A DNA stretch of 64,000 nucleotides, taken from Haloarcula sebkhae. GTDB lineage: Archaea; Halobacteriota; Halobacteria; Halobacteriales; Haloarculaceae. Location: assembly GCF_014647415.1 (NCBI RefSeq), contig NZ_BMPD01000002.1:150194-214193 (forward strand), read 5' to 3'. Of the stretch, positions 7,690 through 16,534 are shown piece by piece. The notes beneath the pieces were generated by a model that made no database searches, had not been told where the DNA came from, and was given only the letters and a program-made list of their open reading frames with translations. Every line of letters starts with the position of its first letter. The stretch's first letter is position 1. The position numbers and the translations under genes are program-made.

Positions 7690-8949
7690 ATGACGGGAAC
7701 AGCCGCGGCCGAGCCCACTGTGACGACGTTCACGTCGACCGTCGACCGTATCGATTCGACCGCCGTCGTGCTAGCGGAGACGTACTTCTACGCTGAAGGC
7801 GGTGGTCAGCCGGCAGACCGGGGCACTCTCGGAGGTGTCGAGGTCGTCGACGTCCAGCACCGAAACGGCGATATCGTCCACGAACTGGCCGAGCCGCCGG
7901 CGTTCGATCCGGGCGAGACAGTCGAAGGCCAGATTGACACGGCGTTCCGGACGTACTGCATGCGTGCCCACACGGCCAGTCACGTCCTCTATGGCGCTGG
8001 TCGCCGGCTGCTGTCGGATCTCGGCTATGGCGGGTTCGACATCAGCGCGACAATCCCGGACGATGCCGGTGGCGACGAATTCGGACCGGCTATCTCCGGG
8101 AAGGTGCGTGTAGATTTCGAAACGACGACCGAAATCGACGACGAGACACTCACCGAACTTGAGCGGCTGACTAACCGCGCGGTCTGGGAATCATACGACG
8201 TGACCTGGGAAGAAATTCCGCGTGACGAGGCACTGGACCGCGACGATATCGCGTTCAACACGAAGACCGAAGAGGGAATCGAGGGTGAGACAGTCCGTGT
8301 CGTCACCATCGAGGACTGGGACGTGGCAGCCTGTGGTGGGACACACGTCGGGAACACGCGGGAGATCGGGCCAGTGACCGTGCTCGGTCGGTCCAACCCC
8401 GGCGAGGGTCTAACTCGCGTCGAGTTCGCCGTCGGTCCGCGAGCGATCCGCCAGCGCGCGACCGAGCACGAGCGGGCGATGGCTGCCGCCCAGTCGCTGG
8501 ATACGAACGTTACTGAACTCCCGGATGCTGTCGACGGACTCCAGTCGGAGCGCGACGACCTCCGGGGCACCGTATCGACCCTCCAAGAGCGTCTGGTCGA
8601 TTCCCGTCTCGCTGACCTGCGTGACGACGCCATCGAAGCGGACGGGCAGCGGTGGCTCGTCGGTACCGTGACGGGTCTCGACACGAACGCGCTCGCTGAC
8701 CGGGCGGAGTCCGCCGTCGACGACGATATCGACGTGGCCGCGCTGGTCGACGCCGATGGGCAGTATCTCGGCGTCGCGACGACTGGCGGCGTCGATGCCG
8801 GCGAAGTGGTCGATCAGGTGACCACAGAGTTCGGTGGCGGCGGCGGCGGACGACCGACGGTCGCACAGGGTGGTGGACTCGGCGCTGATGGGGATGCTAT
8901 CGTCGCATTCCTCCGGGACGGGCCAGCGACGGCAGACAGCGGCGACTGA
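7690..8949 (+). CDS. Alanyl-tRNA editing protein AlaX (long form)
   Basis: The 419-residue protein is a free-standing editing enzyme that hydrolyses Ser or Gly wrongly attached to tRNA-Ala. Zinc ligands His94 and His98 (HTASH) and Cys215 and His219 (CGGTH) are present. After the editing core comes a coiled-coil region (about 260-310) and a DHHA1 domain ending in a Gly-rich motif near 386-394. This is the AlaX-L architecture; the catalytic aminoacylation domain of AlaRS is absent, as expected. Its stop codon abuts that of the convergent EamA gene. Confidence 0.92.
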   Translation: MTGTAAAEPTVTTFTSTVDRIDSTAVVLAETYFYAEGGGQPADRGTLGGVEVVDVQHRNGDIVHELAEPPAFDPGETVEGQIDTAFRTYCMRAHTASHVLYGAGRRLLSDLGYGGFDISATIPDDAGGDEFGPAISGKVRVDFETTTEIDDETLTELERLTNRAVWESYDVTWEEIPRDEALDRDDIAFNTKTEEGIEGETVRVVTIEDWDVAACGGTHVGNTREIGPVTVLGRSNPGEGLTRVEFAVGPRAIRQRATEHERAMAAAQSLDTNVTELPDAVDGLQSERDDLRGTVSTLQERLVDSRLADLRDDAIEADGQRWLVGTVTGLDTNALADRAESAVDDDIDVAALVDADGQYLGVATTGGVDAGEVVDQVTTEFGGGGGGRPTVAQGGGLGADGDAIVAFLRDGPATADSGD

Positions 8950-9873
8950 TCAGTCTCCTCGGTTCGGCGTCCCGTTGAACCGTGCAACCTCGTTTCGCAG
9001 GGCGTCCCGCTTCAACAGCCCGAAACCGATGAGAATACAGGTGAATCCGACACCCGTGTAAACCGTCGGCGTCTCGCCGAGAAACAGCAGTCCGGTGGCG
9101 GCGGCGACGACCGGCGCGGCGTAGGAGACGAGATTGATCTCGATGGGTCCGAGCCGCTCCAGCAGGTCGAAGTAGATGAGGAAGCCAAGGGCGCTGGCGA
9201 CGACAACCAGATACAGCAGAGCCAGCACGGCTTCAGCAGTCCACTGAACGTCGGCCATCGATTCGGCGGCCCCGAAGCTGATACCGTGCATGAGTACCGC
9301 ACCGAGCAGCATCGACCACGCCTCCATCGTTTCTATCTCTAGGTTGTCGTCGAACCGACGGGTCAGCACGCTCCCGAGGGCGAACGACGTGGCCGCGAGG
9401 AACACCAGAACCAGCGAGACGGTTCGGGGGTCGAGCAGGTTCCCCGGGTCGGGGTTGCTGAGGACGCCGACACCGACGAACCCGACGAGCAGACCGACGA
9501 TTCCCAGCGTCGTGAGACGCTCGTCCGGGAGGAACGCACGCGCGAATCCGGTCGTGAGAATCGGCGAGAGGCTCACGACGATAGCAGCGGCGGCACTGGT
9601 TGTTCCCTGCTCGCCGACGAACAGGAAGATGTGGTACGCAGCGATCATGAGTGTGCCACTAATACCCACAACTATCCAGTCGGTCCGGCCCTTCGGGACC
9701 CACTGGTCGGTAGCGTACACCGCGTAGCCAAGCATCAACAGCCCGGCGAGGTCGTACCGGAGGGCTGCAAACAGGATCGGCGGGAAGTACTCCAGCCCGG
9801 CCTTGATCGCGGTGAAGGCGCTGCCCCAGGCGACTGCGAGCGCGACGAAGAGGATGGCGTTGCGGAACCGCAT
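8950..9873 (-). CDS. EamA/DMT-family transporter
   Basis: The 307-residue integral membrane protein has ten predicted helices in two EamA repeats, each with the AWGSAFTAIK or SFALGSVLTRR type start. Members export amino acids, metabolites or drugs by exchange with protons. The start at 9873 (MRFRNAILF) avoids overlap with surE; an upstream Met at 9912 would add 13 basic residues inside the surE reading region and is less likely. It lies eight bases after surE and is probably co-transcribed. The substrate is unknown. Confidence 0.85.
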   Translation of the reverse strand: MRFRNAILFVALAVAWGSAFTAIKAGLEYFPPILFAALRYDLAGLLMLGYAVYATDQWVPKGRTDWIVVGISGTLMIAAYHIFLFVGEQGTTSAAAAIVVSLSPILTTGFARAFLPDERLTTLGIVGLLVGFVGVGVLSNPDPGNLLDPRTVSLVLVFLAATSFALGSVLTRRFDDNLEIETMEAWSMLLGAVLMHGISFGAAESMADVQWTAEAVLALLYLVVVASALGFLIYFDLLERLGPIEINLVSYAAPVVAAATGLLFLGETPTVYTGVGFTCILIGFGLLKRDALRNEVARFNGTPNRGD

Positions 9874-9880
9874 CGTCCGC

Positions 9881-10702
9881 TCAGTCGGCCGCCTCGTCGT
9901 TGGCCGCTTCATCGTCGCCCGGTTCGTACGTCTCCGCGATAGCGTCTAGCGCCTCGTGGTGTTCCGTCGTGTGCGGTGCGGTCAACGGCGAGACGCTGAC
10001 CTTGCCGTCGACGACGGCGCGGCGGTCCGTCCCCTCGGGGTCGGGGATGTCGCCGTCTGCCATGTGCTCCCAGATACGATCGTGTAGGGTCACGGCGTCG
10101 CCATCCTGTACGGCGTCCATCTCGTAGAGGTGAGACGGTCGTGTGACCGTCATCTGTGCGTCGCCCCATTCGGCGACAGGGGCGTTGATGTTCAGGTAGT
10201 CACACTGTTCGAACACGCCGGCGTCGACGGCGTGGTCGGCGAGGTAGGTCGTCGCCTTCGCTGCCTCGCGGTAGCTATCGCCGTTGGCCTCGATGTCGGA
10301 GAACGCGGCGTCCTCGCGGACCGGGATGTACATCGAGACGGCCATCGCCGGCACGTCGAAGAAGGTGGCTTCGACGGCGGCGCTGACGGTCCCCGAGCGG
10401 CCGAGAACGTACGCGCCGAGGTTCGCCCCGCGGTTACAGCCCGCGACGACGAGGTCAGTGTCGGTGACAAGCGCTTCCAGCCCCGCCACGACGCAGTCCG
10501 AAGGAGTCCCTTCGACAGCGTAGCCAAGTTCGTGCTCGTGGACGGTCACTTCGTGTGAAATAGCCCGACCGACCGCGCTCTGGTCCTCTGCCGGGGCGAC
10601 CGCAGTCACATCGCCGACTGTCGAGAGACCGTCGTACACCGCCCGGAGGCCGGCGCTCTCGATGCCGTCGTCGTTCGTCAGCAGAATCGTCGGCTCGTCC
10701 AT
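9881..10702 (-). CDS. surE: 5'/3'-nucleotidase SurE
   Basis: The 273-residue protein starts with LLTNDDGIESAGL, giving metal ligands Asp11 and Asp12, followed by the PAEDQSAVG segment (about 36-44) and a VAGCNRGANLG loop (about 85-95), all SurE landmarks. SurE removes phosphate from nucleoside monophosphates and possibly short polyphosphate. The C-terminal tail is acidic and extended. It lies 36 bases downstream of the Rsm22-like gene and just before the transporter, so the three may share a transcript. Confidence 0.93.
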   Translation of the reverse strand: MDEPTILLTNDDGIESAGLRAVYDGLSTVGDVTAVAPAEDQSAVGRAISHEVTVHEHELGYAVEGTPSDCVVAGLEALVTDTDLVVAGCNRGANLGAYVLGRSGTVSAAVEATFFDVPAMAVSMYIPVREDAAFSDIEANGDSYREAAKATTYLADHAVDAGVFEQCDYLNINAPVAEWGDAQMTVTRPSHLYEMDAVQDGDAVTLHDRIWEHMADGDIPDPEGTDRRAVVDGKVSVSPLTAPHTTEHHEALDAIAETYEPGDDEAANDEAAD

Positions 10703-10738
10703 ACGCTTTGTCGGGCCGTCCCTGAGAAAAGCCCACCG

Positions 10739-12247
10739 CTAGCGCGCTCGATCGACGACCGTCTCGCCGTCGACGACGACGTTGTACGCCTCCTCGTCGT
10801 CGTTCCACAGGACCAGCGCGTTCTCGAAGGACAGCAGGTCGCCATAGTCGGCTTTCCGGAGGTCCTCGTTCAGTATCGACGCCTCGGTGAGGACGGCGAA
10901 GTGGTCGACTTTCTGGCTCCCGTCCCCCAGCAGATACAGCGGATTTGCACCCTCCCGTTCGGCGAGGTCGTGGCTGAGCTTGACCCCGAGGAAGTTCACC
11001 CGGTCGGTGACGTAGTTCTCGGCGTCGGCCATCGGCGCGTGGATGCCCCGGTCAGGCGTCACATCGTGCTTTCGCTTGCCGTCGGTTCGAAGAACGCTGT
11101 AGGCGAACTGCACGTCCGTGTTGACGAACTCGCCTGTCCCGCCGTTGGGGTCGTCGAGGCGCTGTTGCATGGTCGGCACCTCGATGTCAGGTTTCCGGTC
11201 GAAGGACCACGACTCGCTGTCCGGGGACTGGTGGGGCCAGAGCCGCACCGTCGGCCCGTACACCGTCGCTGGGCCGCCGTCGGCCACCTCGCGCTCAACA
11301 GTCCGGAGCTGTATGGCTGTGTTCCGGTCAGCCGGAGCCAACGCCAGCAACGTTCCGTCGTCGGCAAGCGCCTTGACGTACCGGTAGAGGGTCGCCGCCG
11401 CGTCGTCGAGTTCGCTGAGGACGTTGCCGAAGATGATGAGGTCGTAGCCCTCTGCGTCGGTGTCGCTGCCATCGGCACCGCCACTGCTGTCGCTACCACC
11501 AGCCCCACCGCTGTCGTTGCCGGCCCCACCCCCGCTGTCGTCGCCGACAAGCGGCGACGACGGGTCGAACTCCTCGGCGAGTGACCGGTGGATCTCCCAG
11601 CGGACGTTCTGGCCGCTGTCTTCCAGTAAGCTCTCCAGTACATCCGCGGCGGCGCTCGGCTCGACGGCGTGGTAGTCAAGCAGGGCGTCGTCCGGGAGCA
11701 GGTCGCGCAGGGCGAGCGCCGGGCCACCGACGCCGGCCCCCACGTCCAGCACTCGAAGCTGTGACGGAAGCAGGCCGTCAGCGGCGAGGTCCGCGAGGAC
11801 GTATTTCGCCACTGCGTAGTAGTCCGGCAAGTGGTAGACGGCGTAGCCAAGCGCCGTCAGTTCGTCGTATTCGACGGCCTGTCCCTGCAGGTACCGCTCC
11901 TTGATGTCGCGGATGCGCTCCCTGAGTTCGTCACCGCTGTCGCCGCTGTGCCACTCCAGCCCGCCCCACTCTGTCAACAGGTCGATGACCTGCTGTTCGT
12001 AGCGGTCGGGGAACCGCTCGACGCCGTCGAAGTTCACCGACAGTCGCCCCTCAGGTGCCGGAACGAAGGTCCCGTCGTCCTGTTCGACGATGCCCAGATC
12101 GAACGCTTCCTCCCGGAGCACCTGCTTGACGACGGCGGGGTGGGGCTGGCCCTCGACGTATTCGTGTAGCTCCTCTGGGTCCAGCGGCCGGACGTTCCGG
12201 AGGTACTGGGCGTTGTCGCGTATCTGCTGGCGTGTGTTCTGGTTCAT
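10739..12247 (-). CDS. Rsm22-like SAM-dependent methyltransferase
   Basis: The 502-residue protein has a class I methyltransferase core with motif I LRVLDVGAGVGGPAL near residues 163-177 and IIFGNVLSEL near 270. Layout and the YHLPDYYAV segment before motif I resemble the Rsm22 family linked to the small ribosomal subunit. A Gly/Ser/Asp-rich insert of about 30 residues interrupts the core near residues 232-265, a common haloarchaeal elaboration. The start overlaps the tyrA stop by four bases (ATGA), indicating coupled translation. The exact substrate is unproven. Confidence 0.7.
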   Translation of the reverse strand: MNQNTRQQIRDNAQYLRNVRPLDPEELHEYVEGQPHPAVVKQVLREEAFDLGIVEQDDGTFVPAPEGRLSVNFDGVERFPDRYEQQVIDLLTEWGGLEWHSGDSGDELRERIRDIKERYLQGQAVEYDELTALGYAVYHLPDYYAVAKYVLADLAADGLLPSQLRVLDVGAGVGGPALALRDLLPDDALLDYHAVEPSAAADVLESLLEDSGQNVRWEIHRSLAEEFDPSSPLVGDDSGGGAGNDSGGAGGSDSSGGADGSDTDAEGYDLIIFGNVLSELDDAAATLYRYVKALADDGTLLALAPADRNTAIQLRTVEREVADGGPATVYGPTVRLWPHQSPDSESWSFDRKPDIEVPTMQQRLDDPNGGTGEFVNTDVQFAYSVLRTDGKRKHDVTPDRGIHAPMADAENYVTDRVNFLGVKLSHDLAEREGANPLYLLGDGSQKVDHFAVLTEASILNEDLRKADYGDLLSFENALVLWNDDEEAYNVVVDGETVVDRAR

Positions 12248-12978
12248 GAGAGTTGCTCGTAGAGCCGTTCGAACGTCTCTGCGTCGGCGTCGGCGAGTTC
12301 CCTGGCGGCGGCGGCGACCGCATCCGCGCCGTCGAATGTCCGCTGAATATCGGAATACACCCGCGGGTCGCCACCGGTGACCTGCTCGACGAGATCGAAC
12401 AGGCCGGCCGAAATCGGCGTCTGAAACCGGTCGGGCACGTCGGCGGCGGCCATCGCGAACGCGAGTACGGCGGCGTGGGCGCTGGCCTGGACCGTTTCCA
12501 TGGCCTCGTCGTGTTCCGCCGCCGTCGTCTCGAAGCAGTTGTTTCCGGCTGCGGCGAGTGCGTCGACGACAGTATCGGCGTCGGGACCCGACGCGTCGGC
12601 GACGACGGCGACGTTCCCGGGCGCGTTCTCGGGGGCAAACAGCGGGTGGAGGCTGAGCCGCTGACCATCGGGCATGGCATCCCGCATTGCCGCGACGGGG
12701 CCAGCCATGCTCCCCGTCACGTCAACGATTGCATCCGTGGCATGCGGTGCGAACTCGTCGATAGCCGCCTCGGCGACGGGCATCGGCACCGCAATACAGA
12801 CAACGTCGAAAGTCTCGGCCGCGTCGCTGGCGACAGTGCGCCCGCCGACCGTGGTTGCAGCGGCTTCAGCGGCCGACTGGTCGAGGTCGGTGAAGGCGAC
12901 AGTCGCATCGGCGTGGGTCCGGACCGTATGTGCGAACCACTGGCCCATCGCGCCGGCGCCAACGACGAGAACGTTCAT
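12244..12978 (-). CDS. tyrA: Prephenate dehydrogenase
   Basis: The 244-residue protein begins with the NAD(P) motif VVGAGAMGQW and has the TyrA landmarks VDVTGSM near residue 89 and LSLHPLFAPE near 110, where the His binds prephenate. It converts prephenate to 4-hydroxyphenylpyruvate in tyrosine synthesis. Haloarchaeal TyrA proteins are of this short, ACT-less kind. It is first in a probable operon with the overlapping methyltransferase gene and surE. Confidence 0.85.
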   Translation of the reverse strand: MNVLVVGAGAMGQWFAHTVRTHADATVAFTDLDQSAAEAAATTVGGRTVASDAAETFDVVCIAVPMPVAEAAIDEFAPHATDAIVDVTGSMAGPVAAMRDAMPDGQRLSLHPLFAPENAPGNVAVVADASGPDADTVVDALAAAGNNCFETTAAEHDEAMETVQASAHAAVLAFAMAAADVPDRFQTPISAGLFDLVEQVTGGDPRVYSDIQRTFDGADAVAAAARELADADAETFERLYEQLS

Positions 12979-13141
12979 CGGCCCAGCGTAGCCCGTCCCG
13001 TCTCAAAAGCCGTTCGGTCACACTCCTGCTCACCGCGACACCGCAGGTGACGATGGGCGGGTAGACAGCCGTCGAACAGCCCGCTGTGGTCCGGTTTCCC
13101 CCTCCTAAACGCTTATCTGTCGGCCCTGAGAGAACGGTGAC

Positions 13142-13915
13142 ATGAAGCGCGTTCGATTCCGTGATACCGCGGGGAACGTCCGGGGGGGCCGCTGGACTGT
13201 CGAGGACGGCGAGCCAGTCGTCACCGCCGCTGCCGGGCCGTACGGCCGTATCGCCTTTGGCGACGAGTCTTACGACCCCGACGAGGTAGATATCCTCCCG
13301 CCCTGCGAGCCGACGAAAGTCGTCTGTATTGGGCGCAACTACGCCGACCACGCCGAGGAGATGGACTCGGACGTCCCGGACCGGCCGATGCTGTTTCTCA
13401 AAGCCCCGAACGCCGTCGCGTCCCACGGCAAACACCTCACGATGCCCTCGGGGAAGGAACGCATCGACTACGAGGCCGAACTCGGTGTCGTCATCGGCGA
13501 GCAGTGCCGGAACGTTAGCGAATCGGGCGCGATGGACGTGGTCGCGGGCTACACCTGTGTCAACGACATCTCCAACCGCGACGACCAGCGGCGAGAACAG
13601 AACTGGGTCCGCGGGAAGGCCTTCGACAACGCCTGCCCGATCGGCCCGCTCGTGGCCACACCGGAGCACGTCCCGGAGGACGCCAGCATCAAACTCCGAC
13701 TGAACGGGGAAACGAAGCAGTCCTCCTCCCGGGAGCACCTCATCTTCTCAGTCCCCGAGCTGATTGCGGAGATAACCTCGTATATGACGCTCGAACCCGG
13801 CGATGTCATCGCTACGGGGACGCCCGAAGGGGTCGGCCCGATGGAAGACGGCGACGAGGTCGAAGTTGAAATCGAAGGTATCGGCACGCTCAAACACAGC
13901 GTCAAGATTCCATAG
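13142..13915 (+). CDS. Fumarylacetoacetate hydrolase family protein
   Basis: The 257-residue protein has the FAH fold signature: VCIGRNYADHAEE near residue 60, DYEAELGVVIG with metal-binding Glu residues near 110-117, VNDISNRDDQ with a metal Asp near 140, and the closing GDVIATGTPEGVGP near 219-232. Relatives are acylpyruvate hydrolases, oxaloacetate decarboxylases or 2-hydroxyhepta-2,4-diene-1,7-dioate isomerases. No aromatic-degradation genes are next to it, so the FAHD1-like role (acylpyruvase or oxaloacetate decarboxylase) is more likely than a pathway-specific one. Confidence 0.85.
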   Translation: MKRVRFRDTAGNVRGGRWTVEDGEPVVTAAAGPYGRIAFGDESYDPDEVDILPPCEPTKVVCIGRNYADHAEEMDSDVPDRPMLFLKAPNAVASHGKHLTMPSGKERIDYEAELGVVIGEQCRNVSESGAMDVVAGYTCVNDISNRDDQRREQNWVRGKAFDNACPIGPLVATPEHVPEDASIKLRLNGETKQSSSREHLIFSVPELIAEITSYMTLEPGDVIATGTPEGVGPMEDGDEVEVEIEGIGTLKHSVKIP

Positions 13916-13956
13916 GCGGCCAGTCGGTTAGTTCCGACGCTATTCCACGACGATCG

Positions 13957-14847
13957 CTACTCGACAACGATTGCGCCTCTCATGCCCAACGCTTCATGCG
14001 GTTTACACGAGTACAGGTAGGTTCCGGTTTCCTCGAAGGTGTGCTCGTAGGTGCTTCCTTCCTCGGCGACGAGTTCCGAGTCGAGCGGCCCATCGTCTTT
14101 TGAGACGACATTGTGTGGGCCATCGCCTGTCCAGTCCCAGCGGACGGTCGTCTTAGTCGAGACCTTCAGGGCTGGGGGGTCGAACGCGAACGGACCACCA
14201 TTACCCTCGGCACCGACTGTAACAGTTGTAGTATCAGTGTCGGTACGGTCGACAATGGTGCCGTCGAAGTTACTCGCCGCTGCGAGCCACTCGTCGACTT
14301 TTGTATTGCCCGAGGACGGTGGCTCTTTCACAATAATCGCACCCTTCATCCCATCGTCGCGATGGGGTTCGGAGACGTAGCGATACTCGCCAGTCTCCTC
14401 GAAAATGTAGTGATACTTTGTTCCGGGCTGTGCGTTTGTCCGGCCGCTGTCGAAAGGTCCATCTAGGGCGACCACGTTCTGCTGGCCGCCGTGGCCGGTC
14501 CAGTCCCACCGGACGAGTGTCATCGGCGGAACTTCGATGACAGGCGGGTCGAACGCCAGTCCGCTGTCCGTCTCCTGACCAACCCAGACCGTTGGCCGGG
14601 ACTGGGGGCCGAACCTGCGGGGTTCGCCGTCGTAGCCGTTGGCATCATCAAGCCAGTCGTCAAGCGACTTGGGCGTCGATTCAGGTGTTTCGGTTGGTGT
14701 CGCAGTTTCGGTTGGCGTCGCGGTTTCGGTTCCGGTTTCGGCCGCTGGTTCTGAACTACTTCCCGAGGACACGCACCCGGCGGTAACGGCAAGCGCTGTC
14801 AACCCTGTGCCTGCGAGAAACTGTCTGCGAGTGGAGGGCCGTTGCAT
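13957..14847 (-). CDS. Two-domain halocyanin lipoprotein, first Cu site degenerate
   Basis: The 296-residue protein has a Tat signal (TRRQFLAG) and lipobox ending at Cys25, a Thr/Glu-rich linker with PTETATPTE repeats, then two blue-copper (halocyanin) domains at about 64-174 and 184-296. The second has all type 1 copper ligands: His245, Cys281, His284, Met289. In the first the equivalent positions are Gln123, Ser159, His162 and Met167, so two ligands are lost and type 1 copper binding is unlikely. It is expected on the outer face of the membrane carrying electrons. A 17-bp palindrome lies 47-63 bases upstream. Confidence 0.88.
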   Translation of the reverse strand: MQRPSTRRQFLAGTGLTALAVTAGCVSSGSSSEPAAETGTETATPTETATPTETPESTPKSLDDWLDDANGYDGEPRRFGPQSRPTVWVGQETDSGLAFDPPVIEVPPMTLVRWDWTGHGGQQNVVALDGPFDSGRTNAQPGTKYHYIFEETGEYRYVSEPHRDDGMKGAIIVKEPPSSGNTKVDEWLAAASNFDGTIVDRTDTDTTTVTVGAEGNGGPFAFDPPALKVSTKTTVRWDWTGDGPHNVVSKDDGPLDSELVAEEGSTYEHTFEETGTYLYSCKPHEALGMRGAIVVE

Positions 14848-14893
14848 AGCAAGCTAGTTATTGATACTCGATGATAGAAAAGCGGGTGTCCCC

Positions 14894-14910
14894 TTTCCAG
14901 ATTCTGGAAA
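14894..14910. promoter_or_regulatory. 17-bp perfect palindrome between halocyanin and HTH gene
   Basis: TTTCCAGA-T-TCTGGAAA is a perfect inverted repeat in the 241-base region between the divergent two-domain halocyanin (start 14847) and the HTH regulator (start 15089). It sits in the expected operator zone upstream of the halocyanin promoter. TATA-like TTTTATAATC follows at about 14938-14947 for the rightward gene. A dimeric repressor or activator site is inferred. Confidence 0.55.
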
Positions 14911-15088
14911 CAAACAGTCGCCCTTTATCTGAGGGTATTTTATAATCCCGACACTGGCCGGGTGCTGCTACCGGGGTACCGTAAGACACCGGGGTCGCAG
15001 TATCCCACAGGTTTCACGTCGCTGCCCCGTCATATCGAAACCGAACCGCCCGCAGAACTACCTCCACACGTCCCCTGAAGGGTCCGCC

Positions 15089-15451
15089 GTGGCACACAAC
15101 GACGCGAGCAAGACACAGGCGCTGTTCGACGCCCTCGCCGACCCTGACTGTCGCGACATACTCAGGGTGCTCGACGAGCCGCTGCCAGCCAAGGAGGTCG
15201 CCTCGGTTTGTGACCTCCCCCAGACAAGCACCTACCGGAAGCTCGAACAGTTGAGCGAGGCCGAGCTGGTCACCGAGGAGACAGAAGTACGCCCCGACGG
15301 CCATCACGCGACGGCGTATGTCCGGGACTGTGACGGCGTGTTCGTTGGCATCGATGCTGACGGCGCGTTCGAAGTTAACGTTCTGCCGGCCGAGGAGCGG
15401 CCGAGCGACCGGCTCGCACTCCTGTGGTCACGCGTCAGTGAGGAACTATGA
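15089..15451 (+). CDS. Winged-helix transcriptional regulator (ArsR-like)
   Basis: The 120-residue protein starts with a GTG and holds a winged helix: ALFDALADPDCRDILRVLDEPLPAKEVASVCDLPQ-type helices at residues about 10-45, recognition helix STYRKLEQLSEAELV, then a beta wing. The C-terminal 40 residues are acidic and may bind a signal or form a dimer. Its last codons overlap the start of a small membrane protein gene (ATGA), a pairing of HTH plus DUF7521-type membrane protein that suggests a membrane-sensing switch. The flanking halocyanin genes are likely targets, by position only. Confidence 0.82.
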   Translation: MAHNDASKTQALFDALADPDCRDILRVLDEPLPAKEVASVCDLPQTSTYRKLEQLSEAELVTEETEVRPDGHHATAYVRDCDGVFVGIDADGAFEVNVLPAEERPSDRLALLWSRVSEEL

Positions 15452-15750
15452 ACGGAGATATTCCACTCATCGTCATCGGATTCAAGACTGTGACAGTGTT
15501 GCTTGGCGGGCTCATTACTTACTTTGCCGCTCGCGCAGCGTTGAGAACGAGAGCGACCGGACTCACGTATCTCGCCGTCGGATTCGCGACGATTACTGTC
15601 GGGTCACTCCTCGCCGGCGTCGCGGACCAACTGTTCGGCATATCGACCCACGTCGCACTTATCTTCGAGAACGCGCTCACCGCTGTCGGCTTCGTGGTCA
15701 TTGCATATTCGCTGTACGTTACCAGTCGCTCCGCGCTGGTCACTCGATAA
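15448..15750 (+). CDS. Small membrane protein, DUF7521-like
   Basis: The 100-residue product has three hydrophobic helices (about 4-28, 38-61, 68-92) with few charges between them. It overlaps the upstream regulator gene by four bases, so the two are translated together. The likely job is to sense a membrane or redox signal for the regulator or to hold it at the membrane; this is inference from pairing only. It converges on the single-domain halocyanin gene. Confidence 0.72.
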   Translation: MNGDIPLIVIGFKTVTVLLGGLITYFAARAALRTRATGLTYLAVGFATITVGSLLAGVADQLFGISTHVALIFENALTAVGFVVIAYSLYVTSRSALVTR

Positions 15751-15773
15751 AAAACCCGCCCAGCAGCTATCCG

Positions 15774-16364
15774 TTATTCGACGACGACTGCCCCGACCAT
15801 CCCGAGCGACTTGTGCGGGACACAGTTGTATAGGAAGGTCCCGGCCTCTTCAAACGTGTACTCGTAGGTGTTCCCTTCCTCTGAAACAGCCGAACCCGAG
15901 TCAAGCGGGCCGTCACCGTCGGACTTGACGTTGTGGCCGCCACCTTCACCGGTCCACTCCCAGACGACCGTTGTTCCGGTCGAGACGTTAATCGCTGGCG
16001 GGTCGAAAGCGAACGCGCCGCCGTTGCCTTCGGCCCCAACAGAGACGGAGACCTCGTCTTGGTCGGTCATCACGACCATGGAGCCATCGAAGTTCGACGA
16101 CTCGCCGACGTAGTCCGCGACCTCGCTCGGCGCTTCGGCGGTCTCCATCCCACCGCTGCTCTCGGTGTCCATCTCCTCAGTTTCAGTGGATTCCATCTCC
16201 TCGGCTCCGGTGGTCTTCATTTCTTCGGCTTCCGTCTCGTCGCTGCCACCATCGCCGCCACTACCGCCGTCGCCGCCGGACCCGCCACAGCCAGCGAGGA
16301 GTCCAGCGCCTGATACGGCCGCCGTCGTGCGGATGAACGTCCGTCTGTCGAGGTCGTCTGTCAT
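15774..16364 (-). CDS. Halocyanin (blue copper lipoprotein)
   Basis: The 196-residue protein (start MTDDLDRRTF) has a Tat signal with RR near residues 7-8 and a lipobox LLAGC, then a Gly/Asp and Met/Glu/Thr-rich linker of about 70 residues, then one halocyanin domain. Copper ligands are intact: His in GGGHNV, then Cys, His and Met in YNCVPHKSLGM. It would carry electrons on the outer membrane face. Met residues in the linker (repeated EEM) are unusual and might bind copper ions. An upstream Met at 16388 is less likely as start. Confidence 0.9.
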   Translation of the reverse strand: MTDDLDRRTFIRTTAAVSGAGLLAGCGGSGGDGGSGGDGGSDETEAEEMKTTGAEEMESTETEEMDTESSGGMETAEAPSEVADYVGESSNFDGSMVVMTDQDEVSVSVGAEGNGGAFAFDPPAINVSTGTTVVWEWTGEGGGHNVKSDGDGPLDSGSAVSEEGNTYEYTFEEAGTFLYNCVPHKSLGMVGAVVVE

Positions 16365-16534
16365 ACGTTTAAAGTTATGACTGTGCACGTATAAGCGAGT
16401 CGTTTCTGTCGTTTACCAAGAAACAATAATTGAGGTTTTGATCGCACCGCTGTCCCGGGATACCAACACAGTTCGGACAGGGATTGATGCTGATACAGGC
16501 CTATACTGGAACTAATGGGAGTGTCCGTCTATCG

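Noticed and set aside
12866..13738. 290-codon minus-strand frame across the tyrA-FAH gap
   Set aside because: Overlaps the FAH-family gene in antisense for most of its length and the tyrA start in a wrong frame.
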